Origin: Adineta steineri
Lineage: Eukaryota > Rotifera > Eurotatoria > Adinetida > Adinetidae
Reading direction: 5' to 3'
DNA length: 64,000 nt
Assembly (NCBI GenBank): GCA_905250115.1
Contig: CAJNOI010000107.1
Span: 268,623-332,622 of the forward strand
In this document: one piece after another, positions 24,582 to 37,479 of the stretch
Numbering within the stretch: the first letter of the stretch is position 1
Layout of the letters: every line of letters begins with the position of its first letter
The notes under the pieces: generated by a model
Told to the model about the DNA's origin: nothing
Seen by the model: the letters and a program-made list of their open reading frames with translations, nothing else
The model's database searches: none
Position numbers and translations under genes: made by a program

Positions 24582-25140
24582 TTTTCCTATATTTGTAATA
24601 ATCTTAAAATAGTCACACAATCAAAATTTAAAAAAGAGAATTTTTATCAAAAATATATATTAGTTTGAACTTAATGAAATAATATCATCTAAATAAAAGA
24701 AATTTGTTGACTAGAACTATAATGTTATTCAACGGGGAGGAGAAGACGAGTTAAAATAATTGATTCAATACTAAAGTATATAATTATATTATTCAATGTC
24801 ATCTTCGAAGTGGTTATATGCGTACAGTTTAATTATGATTACATATAACTTGTAAAAGTATGTTAGATGAATAGAGACACTAGTCGAGACGGATTAGATT
24901 ATATATTACTATTTATATAAATTTACGCTACATGAAATATTAAAAAATGTTATAATAAAGTATAAAGGTTGATTTGAGTTTTAATACTTTCCGTAAACGT
25001 TTGTTTCCTTCAATTATAAAGCATAACACTTTGAATTGAAATAGAGTCATATACTTGAATTTGAAATAAATTTTGAGAAGTTATCTAGAATATGTGATTC
25101 AAATATTTTGTTATTCGTTTTACAACATTTCGTTGTTGTC
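24582..25140. other. Intergenic; 5' edge of the AKR repeat unit
   Basis: No gene. From about 24985 the sequence begins to resemble the region downstream of AKR copy 1 (26900-27060), so the duplicated unit probably starts here. Confidence 0.45.
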
Positions 25141-25327
25141 GGGATCGCCATCTATATGAATTTTATACAAATGGACATTTCTTTGTTCTGTATATGCACT
25201 CAGTTTTAATCTTATCGCAAGCATGTTGATCTTTCATTTTTTAAATATTTTTGAAAGAACAAAAAAGGATATTAATAGTCACAACTTGATGTAAATATGC
25301 CCGACAGACAGACACATCAATAGCATT
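25141..25327 (+). promoter_or_regulatory. Conserved upstream block of AKR copy 1
   Basis: A block from TCGCCATCTAT through GACATTTCTTTGTTCTGTAT to CAGACACATCAATAG is shared with 27072-27255 and 29478-29660, always 260-450 nt before an AKR start codon. Conservation could be regulatory or simply recent duplication. A second shared element, TTTGTTTCAGATTGTG about 25-30 nt before each ATG, looks like a 3' splice site for a 5'-UTR intron or a spliced leader. Confidence 0.5.
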
Positions 25328-25580
25328 CATGAGAACCGAAAAAGTACATTGATAAGAATGTAAAGTATCACAACGACAATTAACAACATTTCATAAAAAT
25401 AAGACATATCGACCAGTTCAGTTAAATATCTATTACGAGTTTCATACAGAACTATAAGTCAAACAGCTCGAAGGTGTAGATAAATAAATAACATTATAAA
25501 ACATGTTAATAATATATTCTATAGTACATAGTTATTTTGTTTTTGTTTCAGATTGTGTTCAATAACTGAATATTATTATA

Positions 25581-26802
25581 ATGTCAACCAATGACAATCA
25601 AAAGATTTCAGTAGTCGAAGGTATGAAAAAATTCAACATGCCTTATGTTCGTTTGGGTAATAGTGGTATGCAAGTATCAAGAATTTGTCTGGGTATGATG
25701 ACATATGGTACTTCAAAATGGCGTGAATGGGTCCTCGAAGAAGAAGAAGCACGTCCATTTGTTAAACGAGCTTTAGAAATGGGAATTAATTTTTTTGATA
25801 CTGCTAATATGGTAGGAATCTTACATCGAATTAAATTCATATATTATCAATCAAATTTAAGTAGTATTCATTAGGTGTAAGTGAAGAAGTCACTGGACGA
25901 GCTCTTAATGATATGGCTATTCGAGAAGAAATTGTTGTAGCTACTAAAGTATTTCATCCAGCCGCACCTGGTCCCAATCGAAAAGGTCTTAGTCGTAAGC
26001 ATATATTTGATGCATGTGATGCCAGTTTGAAACGATTGAATATGGATTATATTGATCTCTATCAGATTCATCGTTTCGATAAAGATACACCTATTGGTAG
26101 TAAAAACAAATTCTGTATACTCTTAATTATTCTTTCTTTGGATAGAAGAGACAATGGAAGCGTTGAATGATCTTGTTCGATCTGGTAAGGTTCGTTATAT
26201 TGGTGCATCTTCTATGTATGCTTGGCAATTCGCTAAAGCTCAACATATAGCAGAAAAGAATGGATGGGCTAAGTTCATTTCTATGCAAAATCATTATAAT
26301 GTAAGTAAAACTGAGATAAATGATGTTGTGTTATAGTCAATAATATTATTTTATGTAGCTTGTTTATCGTGAAGAAGAAAGAGAAATGAATCCATTATGT
26401 CGTGATCAAGGTGTAGGTCTTATACCATATTCACCATTAGCTCGTGGATTTTTAACAGGAAATCGTAGTAAAGGTGATATTAATAAGGAAACAAATCAAG
26501 AAACATCATCTACATTACGAGCACGATCAGACGAGATTGGACATAAAAGATATTATGCTGATAGTGATTTTGAAATAGTTGATCGTTTAAAAACGATTGC
26601 TGAAAAACTTCAAGTAAAAACCGCACAAGTTGCACTTGCATGGATATTATCGAAACCCGGTGTATGTGCTCCAATTATTGGTGCTTCAAAAATGTATCAA
26701 TTGGAGGAAGCAGTTGCAGCAACTGCAATAAAACTATCCGATGATGATATCAAAGCTTTGGAAGAACTTTATCAGCCACATCGTATTCTTGGCAATTTAT
26801 AA
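25581..26802 (+). CDS. Aldo-keto reductase, tandem copy 1
   Basis: Four exons (25581-25811, 25865-26096, 26146-26300, 26359-26802) give 353 aa, a normal AKR (beta/alpha)8-barrel length. The exon 2 acceptor is TAG|TATTCATTAG, which restores the MYSLGVSEE stretch. The catalytic tetrad is complete: Asp73, Tyr78, Lys105, His146. The NADPH-side C-terminal block ([15 protein letters not shown]) is present. The sequence resembles the bacterial/fungal YajO or aryl-alcohol dehydrogenase-like AKRs more than animal AKR1 enzymes, so acquisition from microbes followed by intron gain is plausible. Differs from its neighbours at DTAN (Asn for Asp76, not catalytic) and at FHPAAPGPN. The substrate is unknown; such enzymes reduce aldehydes and ketones. 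Confidence 0.92.
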
Positions 26803-27071
26803 ATGAGCCTTCAAGTGATTAATATATAATATGATTTTTTTTACTGTAATTTTATTGAAAAAATGGAATAATTAGTTTTTTATCTTTTTCTAAAAGTCTG
26901 TTTACTACAATGACATATCAAGATAATTGAAATATTTTCTACAACTATTAAGTATAACACTTTCAATTGACGTTGTGTCATATGCTTTAAAATAACATAA
27001 CCTATGCACACTTACATAGAAAATGACATTTAAATCGTTTGCTATTCAATTCAGGAGATTTCGTAATTGTC

Positions 27072-27255
27072 AGGGTCGCCATCTTTATCAATTGTATATA
27101 AATGGACATTTCTTTGTTCTGTATTTACACTCAATTTTAATATTATTTCGAGCTTGTTGATCCTTCATTTTTTGAAATATTTTCGAAAGAACAGAAAAGG
27201 ATATTAATAGTCACAACTTGATGTAAATATGCCCGACAGGCAGACACACCAATAG
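27072..27255 (+). promoter_or_regulatory. Conserved upstream block of AKR copy 2
   Basis: Copy of the block at 25141-25327, with identical stretches such as AATGGACATTTCTTTGTTCT and ATTAATAGTCACAACTTGAT. Followed by the same TTTGTTTCAGATTGTG splice-acceptor-like motif at about 27485-27500. Confidence 0.5.
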
Positions 27256-27522
27256 TACTCTTAAGAACAGAAAAAGTACGTTGATAAATATATAAAATAT
27301 TCATACGACCGCTGAGTGCATTTCTTCATATAAAAAGACAGAATGATCCATTAATACGTGTTATTTCAGTAAAATACCTTTTCTTTCATACTAAGCTATT
27401 AACCAAAGAGCTTGAGACTGTAAAACCATAGACAATAGTTATCAAACACGATTATAATACATTTCTCCGTATAAAGTAATTTTTTTGTTTCAGATTGTGC
27501 TTAACAATTCAATATTATTAGA

Positions 27523-28753
27523 ATGTCAACAAATGACAATCAAAAGATTTCAGTAGTCGAAGGTATGAAAAAATTCAACATGCCTTATATTCGATTAGGT
27601 AATAGTGGTATGCAAGTATCAAGAATTTGTCTGGGTATGATGACGTATGGTACGTCAAAATGGCGTGAATGGGTCCTCGAAGAAGAAGAAGCACGTCCAT
27701 TTGTTAAACGAGCTTTAGAAATGGGAATTAATTTTTTTGATACAGCTGATATGGTAGGAATCTTATATCAAATTAAATTCACATGTTATTTATCAAATTT
27801 AAATAGTATTCATTAGGTGTAAGTGAAGAAGTCACTGGACGAGCTCTTAATGATATGGCTATTCGAGAAGAAATTGTTGTAGCTACTAAAGTATTTTCTC
27901 CAATGGCAGATGGCCCTAATCGAAAAGGTCTTAGTCGTAAGCATATATTTGATGCATGTGATGCTAGTTTAAAACGATTGAATATGGATTATATTGATCT
28001 TTATCAGATTCATCGTTTCGACAAAGATACACCTATTGGTAATAGAAACAAATTTCATACATTTTGAATTATTCTTTTTATTTTATCTTTCAATAGAAGA
28101 GACAATGGAAGCGTTGAATGATCTTGTTCGATCTGGCAAAGTGCGTTATATTGGTGCATCTTCTATGTATGCATGGCAATTTGCTAAAGCTCAACATATA
28201 GCAGAAAAGAATGGGTGGACTAAGTTTATTTCTATGCAGAACCATTATAATGTAAGTAAAACTGAGATAAATGATGTTGTGTTATAGTCAATAATATTAT
28301 TTTATGTAGCTTGTTTATCGTGAAGAAGAACGAGAAATGAATCCATTATGTCTTGATCAAGGTGTAGGTCTTATACCATGGTCTCCATTGGCTCGTGGTT
28401 TCTTGATAGGAAATCGCAGTAAAGGTGATCTCAATAAAGATACCAATAAAGAAACATCATCTACAAAACGAGCACAATCAGATTCAGTTGGTCATCAATT
28501 ATATTATGCCGATAGTGATTTTGAAATAGTCGATCGTTTAAAAACGATAGCTAAAAAACTTCAAGTAAAAACCGCACAAGTTGCACTTGCATGGATCTTA
28601 TCAAAACCTGGTGTATGTGCTCCAATCATTGGTGCTTCGAAAATGTATCAATTGGAAGAAGCAGTTGCAGCAACTGCAATAAAGCTTTCGGATGATGATA
28701 TCAAAGCTTTGGAAGAACTTTATCAACCACATCGTATTGTTGGCAATTTATAA
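27523..28753 (+). CDS. Aldo-keto reductase, tandem copy 2
   Basis: Exons 27523-27753, 27807-28038, 28097-28251 and 28310-28753 have exactly the same lengths and phases as copy 1, giving 353 aa. Tetrad Asp73, Tyr78, Lys105 and His146 intact. Differences are scattered: SPMADGPN in the loop after Lys105, RGFLIGNR instead of RGFLTGNR, and [14 protein letters not shown] in the variable stretch before YADSDFEIV. Intact reading frame and mostly silent or loop changes argue for a functional gene with possibly shifted substrate range. Confidence 0.92.
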
Positions 28754-29028
28754 ATGAGCCTTCAAGCGATTGACATATAATGCGACTTCTTTACTGTAAT
28801 TTTATTTAAAAATATAGAATATTGGATTTTAATCCTTGCCTAAAAGTCTTTTTCCTTCAATTAAATATCAAGATAATCAAAGTATCTTCTACAACTATTA
28901 CGTATAGCACTTTCAATTGACGTCGTGTCATATGCTTTAATATAAAATAGCATATGAAATTTCTATATCAACACTATTCCAGTTGTATCACAATGATAAA
29001 TAGAATTAATAATGAATAAGTTCGGTGA

Positions 29029-29405
29029 TGTCAAGTAATCCAGCAAAGAAAAATCCAGAAAAGTTTTACTCGAAGTTTATTAATGATAGAAGACACAGCA
29101 AGTAAAAGATATGGAAATATTAGAGACAATCTGATGAGCCTATTTCTTTGAAGCCACCAGAAGTGAGACTCTTTCGAGAAGCTGGGCACGATTGATGTTA
29201 TTATTGTATAAGCGGGTGTTCAGATTGTGGATGTGACTGGGTGAGAGTGAGTGTAGGCATGGATCTATTGGTATGGACTACTCTTCTTCCTCACCCACAC
29301 CATAAAACTTTTCGAGGTAATTTATTTCTTTTCCGAGTTTTTATTTTTCTAACTTCTTATATTCCTGATTTTCATTTTTCGGATTTTTTTCTGGATTACT
29401 TGACA
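29029..29405. mobile_element. MITE-like element with 15-bp perfect termini, between AKR copies 2 and 3
   Basis: Begins TGTCAAGTAATCCAG and ends with its exact reverse complement; similarity of the arms continues for about 20 more bases (AAAAATCC.GAAAA). A second internal inverted pair (AAAAGTTTTACTCGAAG / AAACTTTTCGAGG) makes it foldback-like. No reading frame for a transposase. I cannot define a clear target-site duplication. It interrupts the AKR repeat unit and explains most of the extra spacing before copy 3. Confidence 0.75.
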
Positions 29406-29477
29406 GATTCAATAAGTTAGAAAGAATATGAGATTTAAATTTTTTGGTATTCATTTTAGCAGATTTCATATATGTCT

Positions 29478-29660
29478 GGATCGCCATCTATATAAATTTT
29501 ATATAAATGGATATTTTTTATTTTGTATATGTACTTAGTTTTAATATTATCGCAAGCATGCTCATCGTTCATTTTTAAAATATTTTTGAAAGAATTAAAA
29601 CAAAATTTTAATACTCATGGACTTATGTATCTATTTTCGACAAAGAGACACACCAATAGT
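29478..29660 (+). promoter_or_regulatory. Conserved upstream block of AKR copy 3
   Basis: The most diverged of the three blocks but clearly the same: TCGCCATCTATATAAATTTT, ATATTATCGCAAGCATGCTC, GACACACCAATAGTACCCTC. The splice-acceptor-like motif before the ATG is TTTGTTTTAGATTGTG. Confidence 0.45.
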
Positions 29661-29931
29661 ACCCTCGAGAACAGAAAAAGTACATTGATAAGAATGTAAA
29701 ATATCTGAGGGACCACCGGTGAGTACATTTCATCAGATAAAAAGACAGAAAGTTTCATTATTACGTGTTATTTCAGTAAAATATTTTTTCTTTCATACTG
29801 AATTATTAAGCAAATAGTTTGGGGGTATAAATCCATAAATAATGGCTATTAAACACGATTATAATATATTTCTCCGTATAGAGCAAGTTGTTTTTGTTTT
29901 AGATTGTGTTCAATAACTTAATATTATCAGA

Positions 29932-31160
29932 ATGTCAACAAATGATAATCAGAAGATTTCAGTAGTCGAAGGTATGAAAAAATTCAATATGCCGTATGTT
30001 CGACTTGGTAATAGTGGTATGCAAGTATCAAGAATTTGTCTGGGTATGATGACATATGGTAGTTCGAAATGGCAAGAATGGGTTCTCGAAGAAGAACAAT
30101 CGCGCCCATTTATTAAACGAGCTTTAGAAATGGGAATTAACTTTTTCGACACTGCTGATATGGTAAGACTTCATTTCAAAAAAAATTCAAAAATTATTTA
30201 TGAAATTTAAATAGTATTCATTAGGTGTAAGTGAAGAAATTACTGGGCGAGCTCTCAATGATATGGCTATAAGAGAAGAAATTGTTGTAGCTACAAAAGT
30301 ATTTTTTCCGGCGGCAGATGGTCCCAACCGCCAAGGTCTTAGCCGTAAGCATATATTTGATGCATGCGATGCTAGTTTAAAACGATTAAACATGGATTAT
30401 ATTGATCTTTATCAGATTCATCGTTTCGATAAAGACACACCTATTGGTAATAGAAACTAAGTCTTTATACTTTTAGTTATTCTTTTTATTTTATTTTCAA
30501 CAGAAGAAACAATGGAAGCTTTAAATGATCTTGTTCGATCTGGTAAGGTTCGTTATATTGGTGCATCTTCTATGTATGCATGGCAATTTGCTAAAGCTCA
30601 ACATATAGCAGAAAAGAATGGATGGACTAAGTTTATTTCTATGCAAAATCATTATAATGTAAGTAAAACTAAGATAAATGATGTTTTGTTATTGTTAATA
30701 ATAATATTTTATGTAGCTTGTTTATCGTGAAGAAGAAAGAGAAATGAATCCATTATGTCGTGATCAAGGTGTAGGCCTAATACCTTGGTCTCCATTAGCT
30801 GGTGGATTTTTAACAGGGAATCGTAGTAAAGGTGATATTAATAAAGAAACTAATAAAGAAACATCATCTACGAAACGAGCGCAAGTAGATTCATATTCCC
30901 ATCAATTCTATTATGCTGATAGTGATTTTGAAATAGTTGATCGTTTAAAAGCAATAGCTGAAAAACTTCAAGTTAAACCAGCACAACTTGCACTTGCATG
31001 GATGTTATCGAAACCTGGTGTATGTGCTCCAATCATTGGTGCTTCAAAAATGTATCAATTGGAGGAAGCAGTTGCAGCAACTGCAATTAAACTATCGGAT
31101 GATGATATCAAAGCTTTAGAAGAACTCTATCAGCCTCATCGTATTATTGGTCATACTTAA
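29932..31160 (+). CDS. Aldo-keto reductase, tandem copy 3
   Basis: Exons 29932-30162, 30215-30446, 30504-30658 and 30717-31160, again with identical exon lengths and phases; 353 aa. Tetrad intact. It is the most different copy: [20 protein letters not shown] near the N terminus, GGFLTGNR (Gly for Arg), [11 protein letters not shown] in the variable stretch, [14 protein letters not shown] near the C terminus. Intron 1 has a different sequence from the other two copies. The order of divergence suggests copy 3 split off first and copies 1 and 2 arose later. Confidence 0.92.
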
Positions 31161-32400
31161 AAAGGATGTTTGGTCGACTGACATATAATGAGATTTTTTA
31201 AAAAAAATAGAATAATGATTACTGTATTTTTTAAAGAGAACCAATTTTATTGAAATTTTTGGATCATTCCTTACTAATTAATATTCTTAGATAGACAAAA
31301 ATGATATGATATCGATTTTTAAAAATTCAAATTTCGTTTATGTTAGATAAGTCTAATATTTCTATTCCTGATCAATTTCGAGCTATGCTGATATAATTGA
31401 GCACTTAGTTATCAGATATTGAAAACAAATGATTACTTAATATAAGTATACATACAGTGGTAACAATACATAATCGATTATATAGTAATCCTATACATAA
31501 TTCATTTGTCAATATAACATATGTGAGGTAGGAAGGAAATATACTATGTCGATGTATAGTATTCAAATTATAATAGATTTCATGACAAAATAAAATAAAA
31601 AAAATAAGCATGCTACTCTATGATTTTTAGATTATTTAAATATTTTAACTAATATTTATAATATCAATATAATTTATTCTGTCATGTACACAAATATACA
31701 TTATATAAACATTGGATAAATACGCATATTTTTCTATTTTTGATTATACTTATCAAAACAAAATCACATTTATTTTAATCTTAGCTATATGATAAAGACA
31801 AAAATCTTGTTTTCGTTCGTTTATCATAGAAATCGATGACTCAAATTCCGATTTTGCTTTTTGTATTTGAGTAAAGAAAAGAAACGATTCATATATATAT
31901 TTCGATTTACATATAAGTTAAGTGCTCGGTTACCTTTTCATGTAATCTAATAGCATACTTGTTGATTTATTCATTCGTTCTAAATTTTTTTCTTCTTCTT
32001 CATCGTTTGAATAGAATATTTAATCGTCATCATTATCATTTAACAATATATATATGTATGTATGTGTATCTTTTATTCAAATTTATTTTACTTTGTTAAA
32101 TACATATAGATGTTGTAAATTATTTGATTGTATTGAAATGAGCGCCATCTACTTTATTCTTTTCTTCTATTGGTAATCATATACGAGAAAAATAAACAAA
32201 CAAATAAATAACAGTTGACTCAGTCTCTCCTATCATTAATAGAATAGTGATCACACGTTCTTCGTTCGATGAGGATGAAATTGAGTTGACTCAGCCCGAT
32301 ATATTTACTATTCTATATATATGATAGTATATAAAAAATACAGAAACGTCATTTATCATTAATATATGTGACATTATTTTTTTGATTTTCAGATTTAGCC
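31161..32400. other. Intergenic, dynamin upstream region
   Basis: About 1.2 kb with no coding exon. A TTTTTTGATTTTCAG splice-acceptor-like sequence at about 32378-32392 precedes the dynamin ATG by 8 nt, so a 5'-UTR intron or spliced-leader site may lie here. Confidence 0.5.
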
Positions 32401-35400
32401 ATGGCGTCTCACGCAGGAAATCCAAGTAAATAAATATTAAAATTTAGTTGATTAAAAAAGAAATAATTTGTAATTTATTTAGATATGGAATTATTAATTC
32501 CAATGATCAATCAACTTCAACATATATTTACAGCAGCTAATGCAAGATTGACATTAACATTACCTCAAATAGTAGTTGTTGGTGCTCAATCTGCTGGTAA
32601 AAGTTCAGTACTTGAAAATATCGTTGGAAGAGATTTTCTTCCACGTGGTGGAAGTATGGTTACAAAAAGACCACTTGTACTTCAATTAATAACATCACAA
32701 GGACAAGGTATATCATTAACAAAATATAACCATTAATTATTATATTTATTCATTTTAATTAGAATATGCGATATTTGGTCATAAACCACAACAAAGATTT
32801 ATTAATTATGCTGATGTTCGAGCAGAAATCGAAAATGATACGAAAGCAGTCGTACGAGATGATATGGGTGTATCGAATATGCCAATTAATTTAACAATTC
32901 ATTCACCACATGGTAATAATCGAATAGCTAATAATTTCAGATTGACATTGAATTTCTTTCAAGTGTTATATATATACTGTAAAGTAAGATCATTGAGAAA
33001 TTAGACAAGTGAAAACTGAATCCGTTTGATAGAACTTGATTTCGAAACATTTACTTTATTCTCATAAATCTTTTGATTATTAATAAAATAACCTCAATGT
33101 CCCTTTGAATGATGATTCATCAAAATTAGTCACACAATGAGTCATATATTTGAATTTATTTTTAGTTGTTAATCTTACTCTGGTTGATTTACCTGGTATG
33201 GTAAAGGTTCCATCTCAAGGGCAACCAGCGGATATTGTGAAGAAGATCGATGATATTATTATTGAATATATAAGCAATGAAAATAGTCTTATTCTAGCTG
33301 TTACACCAGCTAATATTGATATTGTTACATCGGATGCTTTAGTTATGGCACGTAGTCGCGATCCATTAGGTAAACGTACAATTGGTGTACTAACAAAACT
33401 TGACATGATGGGTAAAGGACATAATGCTCGTGAGGTACTTTTAAATAAAGTTGTCGTACTTGAACGAGGTAAATATTTGCAAACAATGACTAAAAAAAAC
33501 TATGACATTTCTCTTTTTTTTAAATAAATAATCTAGGATTTATTGGTGTTGTACTTCGTGGTCCACAACGTCTTGATGAGTATGGTCGAGTATCAAAAGA
33601 ATTAGATATTCCAGGTGCATTAGAACATGAACGTCAATTTTTTCAAAGTGAGGCAGCATATCGTGATATTGCTGATCGTATGGGTGTACCATATTTACAA
33701 CGTACATTAAGTATTCAATTAACTGAACATATTCTTAAATGTTTACCTGAATTAAAACGAGAATTACAAGCTCGACATCGTGATTTAGCAAAAGAATGTG
33801 CTGAATATCAGGCAACAGCTATGTTTGATACATCATCAACATCGGATACAAAAGCTCTTGTTGGTTTAACACATGAATTACGTGAAGATTTTGATACAGC
33901 ATTATCTGGTACACATTTAAAAGAATCAGATTTAAAAACTTTAACTGGTGGTGCACGTATTGCAAATATATTTCGTGAACGTTTTCCATTTGAATTAGTT
34001 AAAACTGAATTACAAGATAAAGATATGCGTAATCAAACAGTTGTTGCAATTAAAAATATTCGTGGTTTTCGATCGGGTCTTTTTACACCCGATGAAGCTT
34101 TTGAATATATTGTTCAAATGCAAATAGCTAAATTTGAAGGACCAGTCCTAAAATGTGTTGATATGGTTGTATCAGAATTACTTTCTATTATTCATGAAGC
34201 AACTAGTAAAATGAAACGATATCCATTATTACGACAATCAACAGAAGAATTATTAACACAATATCTTCGAGAACGTGAAATTGTAACTAAACAAGCATGT
34301 GCAACTTATGTTCAAACTCAATTATGTTATATTAATACAAATAATGAAGATTTTATTGGATTTGCAGGGTAAAGAAATATTGATTATTATATTCGTATTA
34401 AGTTAATATAATCTTCAGATTTAGTTACGATGATTTATATTTGTTGAGACATATCCTTATAATCTATCCAGGTAGTTTTTTTCGCGACTTCTTATTCTTT
34501 GAAGATCATACTTACATAAACATTATTTCATTAATGATAGGTTATGTGATGTTAATAGACGAAAAAAATCTTGATAAACACCAGATGTTAAATCTCATTT
34601 CGTGATCTATTTATATGATTGAATAGAAAAATCGGTCAACCGATAGTAATAGTTAATAGCGCGATAAACATATGAATTATTGATGTTTTTAACTTCGCTT
34701 TCTATATTAAACGATTTCGTATTCTTAATAGTCTTGACTAGGACAAAAAAAATCAAAGAACGGATGTATTCCGATAATGATGTGTCTGGTTACAATAGAA
34801 TCTCATACAAGATCAGCTTTATAAACATATCTGACATTATCAAAATTCACTTGCTGAAAAAGTGACTAATTGCTGGTTTTGTTTTTGTATATTGCGATAA
34901 TTAATAAACATAAATTTTGTATAGTTCCTCTATTGTCATTGATATGCTTATCATGAGTTGTAGATGTCACCAACGAAATGATGACTCGACTTATCTGTCA
35001 TCTGTGTAAAACATAAGCTTTTCTAAGGAACTTATAGAATGAAAAATAATCGATTTCCAAGGAATATACAAACTGAAAATGTATTTATTTTTAGTGCCGA
35101 AAAATCAGTTACTGCCGGTGAAGCCAAACGAACTGTTACCAATCAGGTAAATTTTATTGACCTATTTTTCTTATTTTTTCTGTTCTACATACCTTTTGAT
35201 TGCTATGTACTATTAATAAAAATTTGCTCTTATAGGGTCAAGTATGTTATTCATATCAGGCTAATTTTTTTTTGAGTAGAAATTCTTGTGTATCATTGTT
35301 GTTCTGTCTTATTCCCGTTTTAGTCCTTATTATTGATTGTTATGTATATAAATTCTTATATTTTAGGTTATACGTAGAGGCTTTCTTCGTGTTCATACTG

Positions 35401-37479
35401 GTGTTAAATTATTTCAAGCCAAAGATTACTTTTTTGTTTTATCAACTGATAATCTTTCATGGTTTACAGATTCGGATGAAAAAGAAAAGAAATATATGTT
35501 ACCATTAGAAAATCTTAAAATCCGAGATGTTGAAGGTGGTTTTATGGCTAAACGACCACAATTTGCAATATTTAATACTGACATGAAGTAAATATTTTTC
35601 TATTCTTATTTTTCAACATACTAGATTTTGTTTCCTTCATTTTAGGAATGTTTATAAAGAACATAAAACTCTTGAATTATCTGTTGATAATAGTGAAGAA
35701 CTTGATACATGGAAAGCATCATTTTTACGTGCTGGTGTTTATCCAGAACGTGAACAACCACCTGAAGATCCACAAGCAGCAGCTGAAGTTGGTCCTGTTG
35801 ATCCACATATGGAACGACAAGTTGAAACAATTAATAAATTAGTTACCTCATATATGCAAATAATTGCTAAAATGACACGTGATTACATTCCAAAAACAAT
35901 TATGTATCATATCGTTCAAAATTTACAAAAGTTTGTAGCAAGGGAATTATTAGCACATCTTTATGCGCTTCCTGATCCTGTAAGTAGATTTTTAAAATCA
36001 ATCGTATAATTATATGCATGCTTGATTTAGAAATCACTATTACAAGAATCAGAAGAAGAACGACAACGACGTGAACAAAAACTTTCAGAATTTGAAGCAA
36101 TTAAAAATGTATGTTCTATAGAATCTTATCATAAGTTTTGACCGAAAATCTAAGATTATGAAAAAATATTTAAATGTATATTTTTAGGCTTTAACTATCA
36201 TTGAAAATTTTCATATCAATGCACGAAAAGTAGCTGGATCAGTTATGCCTGCATCAGTCTTAGCTGCTGGTTTTTCAAGTGTATCAAGTAATACTAATAG
36301 TTATGGATCATCATCGGGTTATCCATCAAATTCACTTGATACTTCATCCTATTTTCAACAACAATCATTTGGAGCGTATGTAGATAATAAATAATTAATC
36401 ATTTATTTATTTTAACTTCTTTTTACCTCTAGAAATCGTCCAGCAAGTCCAAATCCATCACGTAAACAACCAGCACCTTCAAATCCAATTTCAAATTCAT
36501 TCCCATCACGTGAACCACCGCCACCACCACTTCGTCCAAGTCCAGTACCTAGTGGATTTGGCGCAAATTCATCAACATTACCAGCACCAATTATGCCTCA
36601 GTAAGTTATCAATAATTTCCATCTATTTTCTTCGTGTATCTATACACACACATATATATATAAATGAGCTAAATGTCTATTTATTCAATGTTACTATCAG
36701 TCCTGTTTCAACATATAAATCTAACACCAATTCATCACCATCACCTAATCTATTCTCTGAATTAAACGAAAAATTGGCAAAACAAGTAGCGTGAGTGTCA
36801 GCTTCTTACGCTAAAATATTGACTAAGAGCCGATTCTAAATGCTACTTATGCTAACCTATTTTTTTCTTTTTCGGCTCATTTCATTTTATCATTTGATGT
36901 TGTGCGTATATGTATACTCTTATATAGACGAGCCCAGTCATCATCGATGACATCATCATCATCACAACCATCAAATAACATGTTTCACGGATTAGATCCG
37001 TTCGCTACACCTATGTCTTCATCACAGTACCAAAATGGTACTTCAACCCCTCCGATACCAGCGTAAGTTTATACATCAAAAAAAAAAACGAAACGAAATC
37101 ATACATCTAACGATTAATCTTCTTCGCACGGATTGATTTTTTTTACTAATTGCATGTTTTGATGATATTCTGCTTCTACTAACATAGCACTAGTATGCAA
37201 ATGCTTTTCTTATTTTTGCAGATCAGCTATAAATCAACCAGGTAGGGCAAGCCCACAACCAGGGGGTTTGCCACCACCTATATCGCCGCTGTAAGTTATT
37301 ATATAAGCTAATGAATGAATATTGTTATTATTATTATTGTTGTTTATATTAATTTATTATCTAATTTTAATGAAAATAAAAAAAAATACATGAATTCATT
37401 TTTATTCTTTTATAGACGGCCAACACCATCCATTCCACCACGACCATTTGAACGCCCACCAGTTCCACAACGAAATTAG
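32401..37479 (+). CDS. DNM: Classical dynamin (GTPase, middle, PH, GED, proline-rich)
   Basis: Fifteen exons: 32401-32425, 32483-32707, 32763-32912, 33166-33468, 33537-34368, 35095-35146, 35367-35587, 35646-35979, 36031-36108, 36188-36375, 36433-36600, 36701-36790, 36928-37062, 37222-37290, 37416-37479; 977 aa, longer than vertebrate dynamins (about 860). GTPase: P-loop GAQSAGKSS at 42-50 (Ala replaces the second Gly), DLPG and TKLD motifs. The middle/stalk region runs to about 510. The PH domain (about 530-637) retains NLSWF and [17 protein letters not shown]; the GED follows ([10 protein letters not shown]...ELL). The C-terminal ~200 residues are proline/serine-rich with [12 protein letters not shown] and PPRPF motifs for SH3 partners. 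It drives membrane scission in endocytosis. Introns 3 and 5 are 253 and 726 nt; six late exons all split in phase 2, suggesting an extendable or alternatively spliced PRD. Confidence 0.95.
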
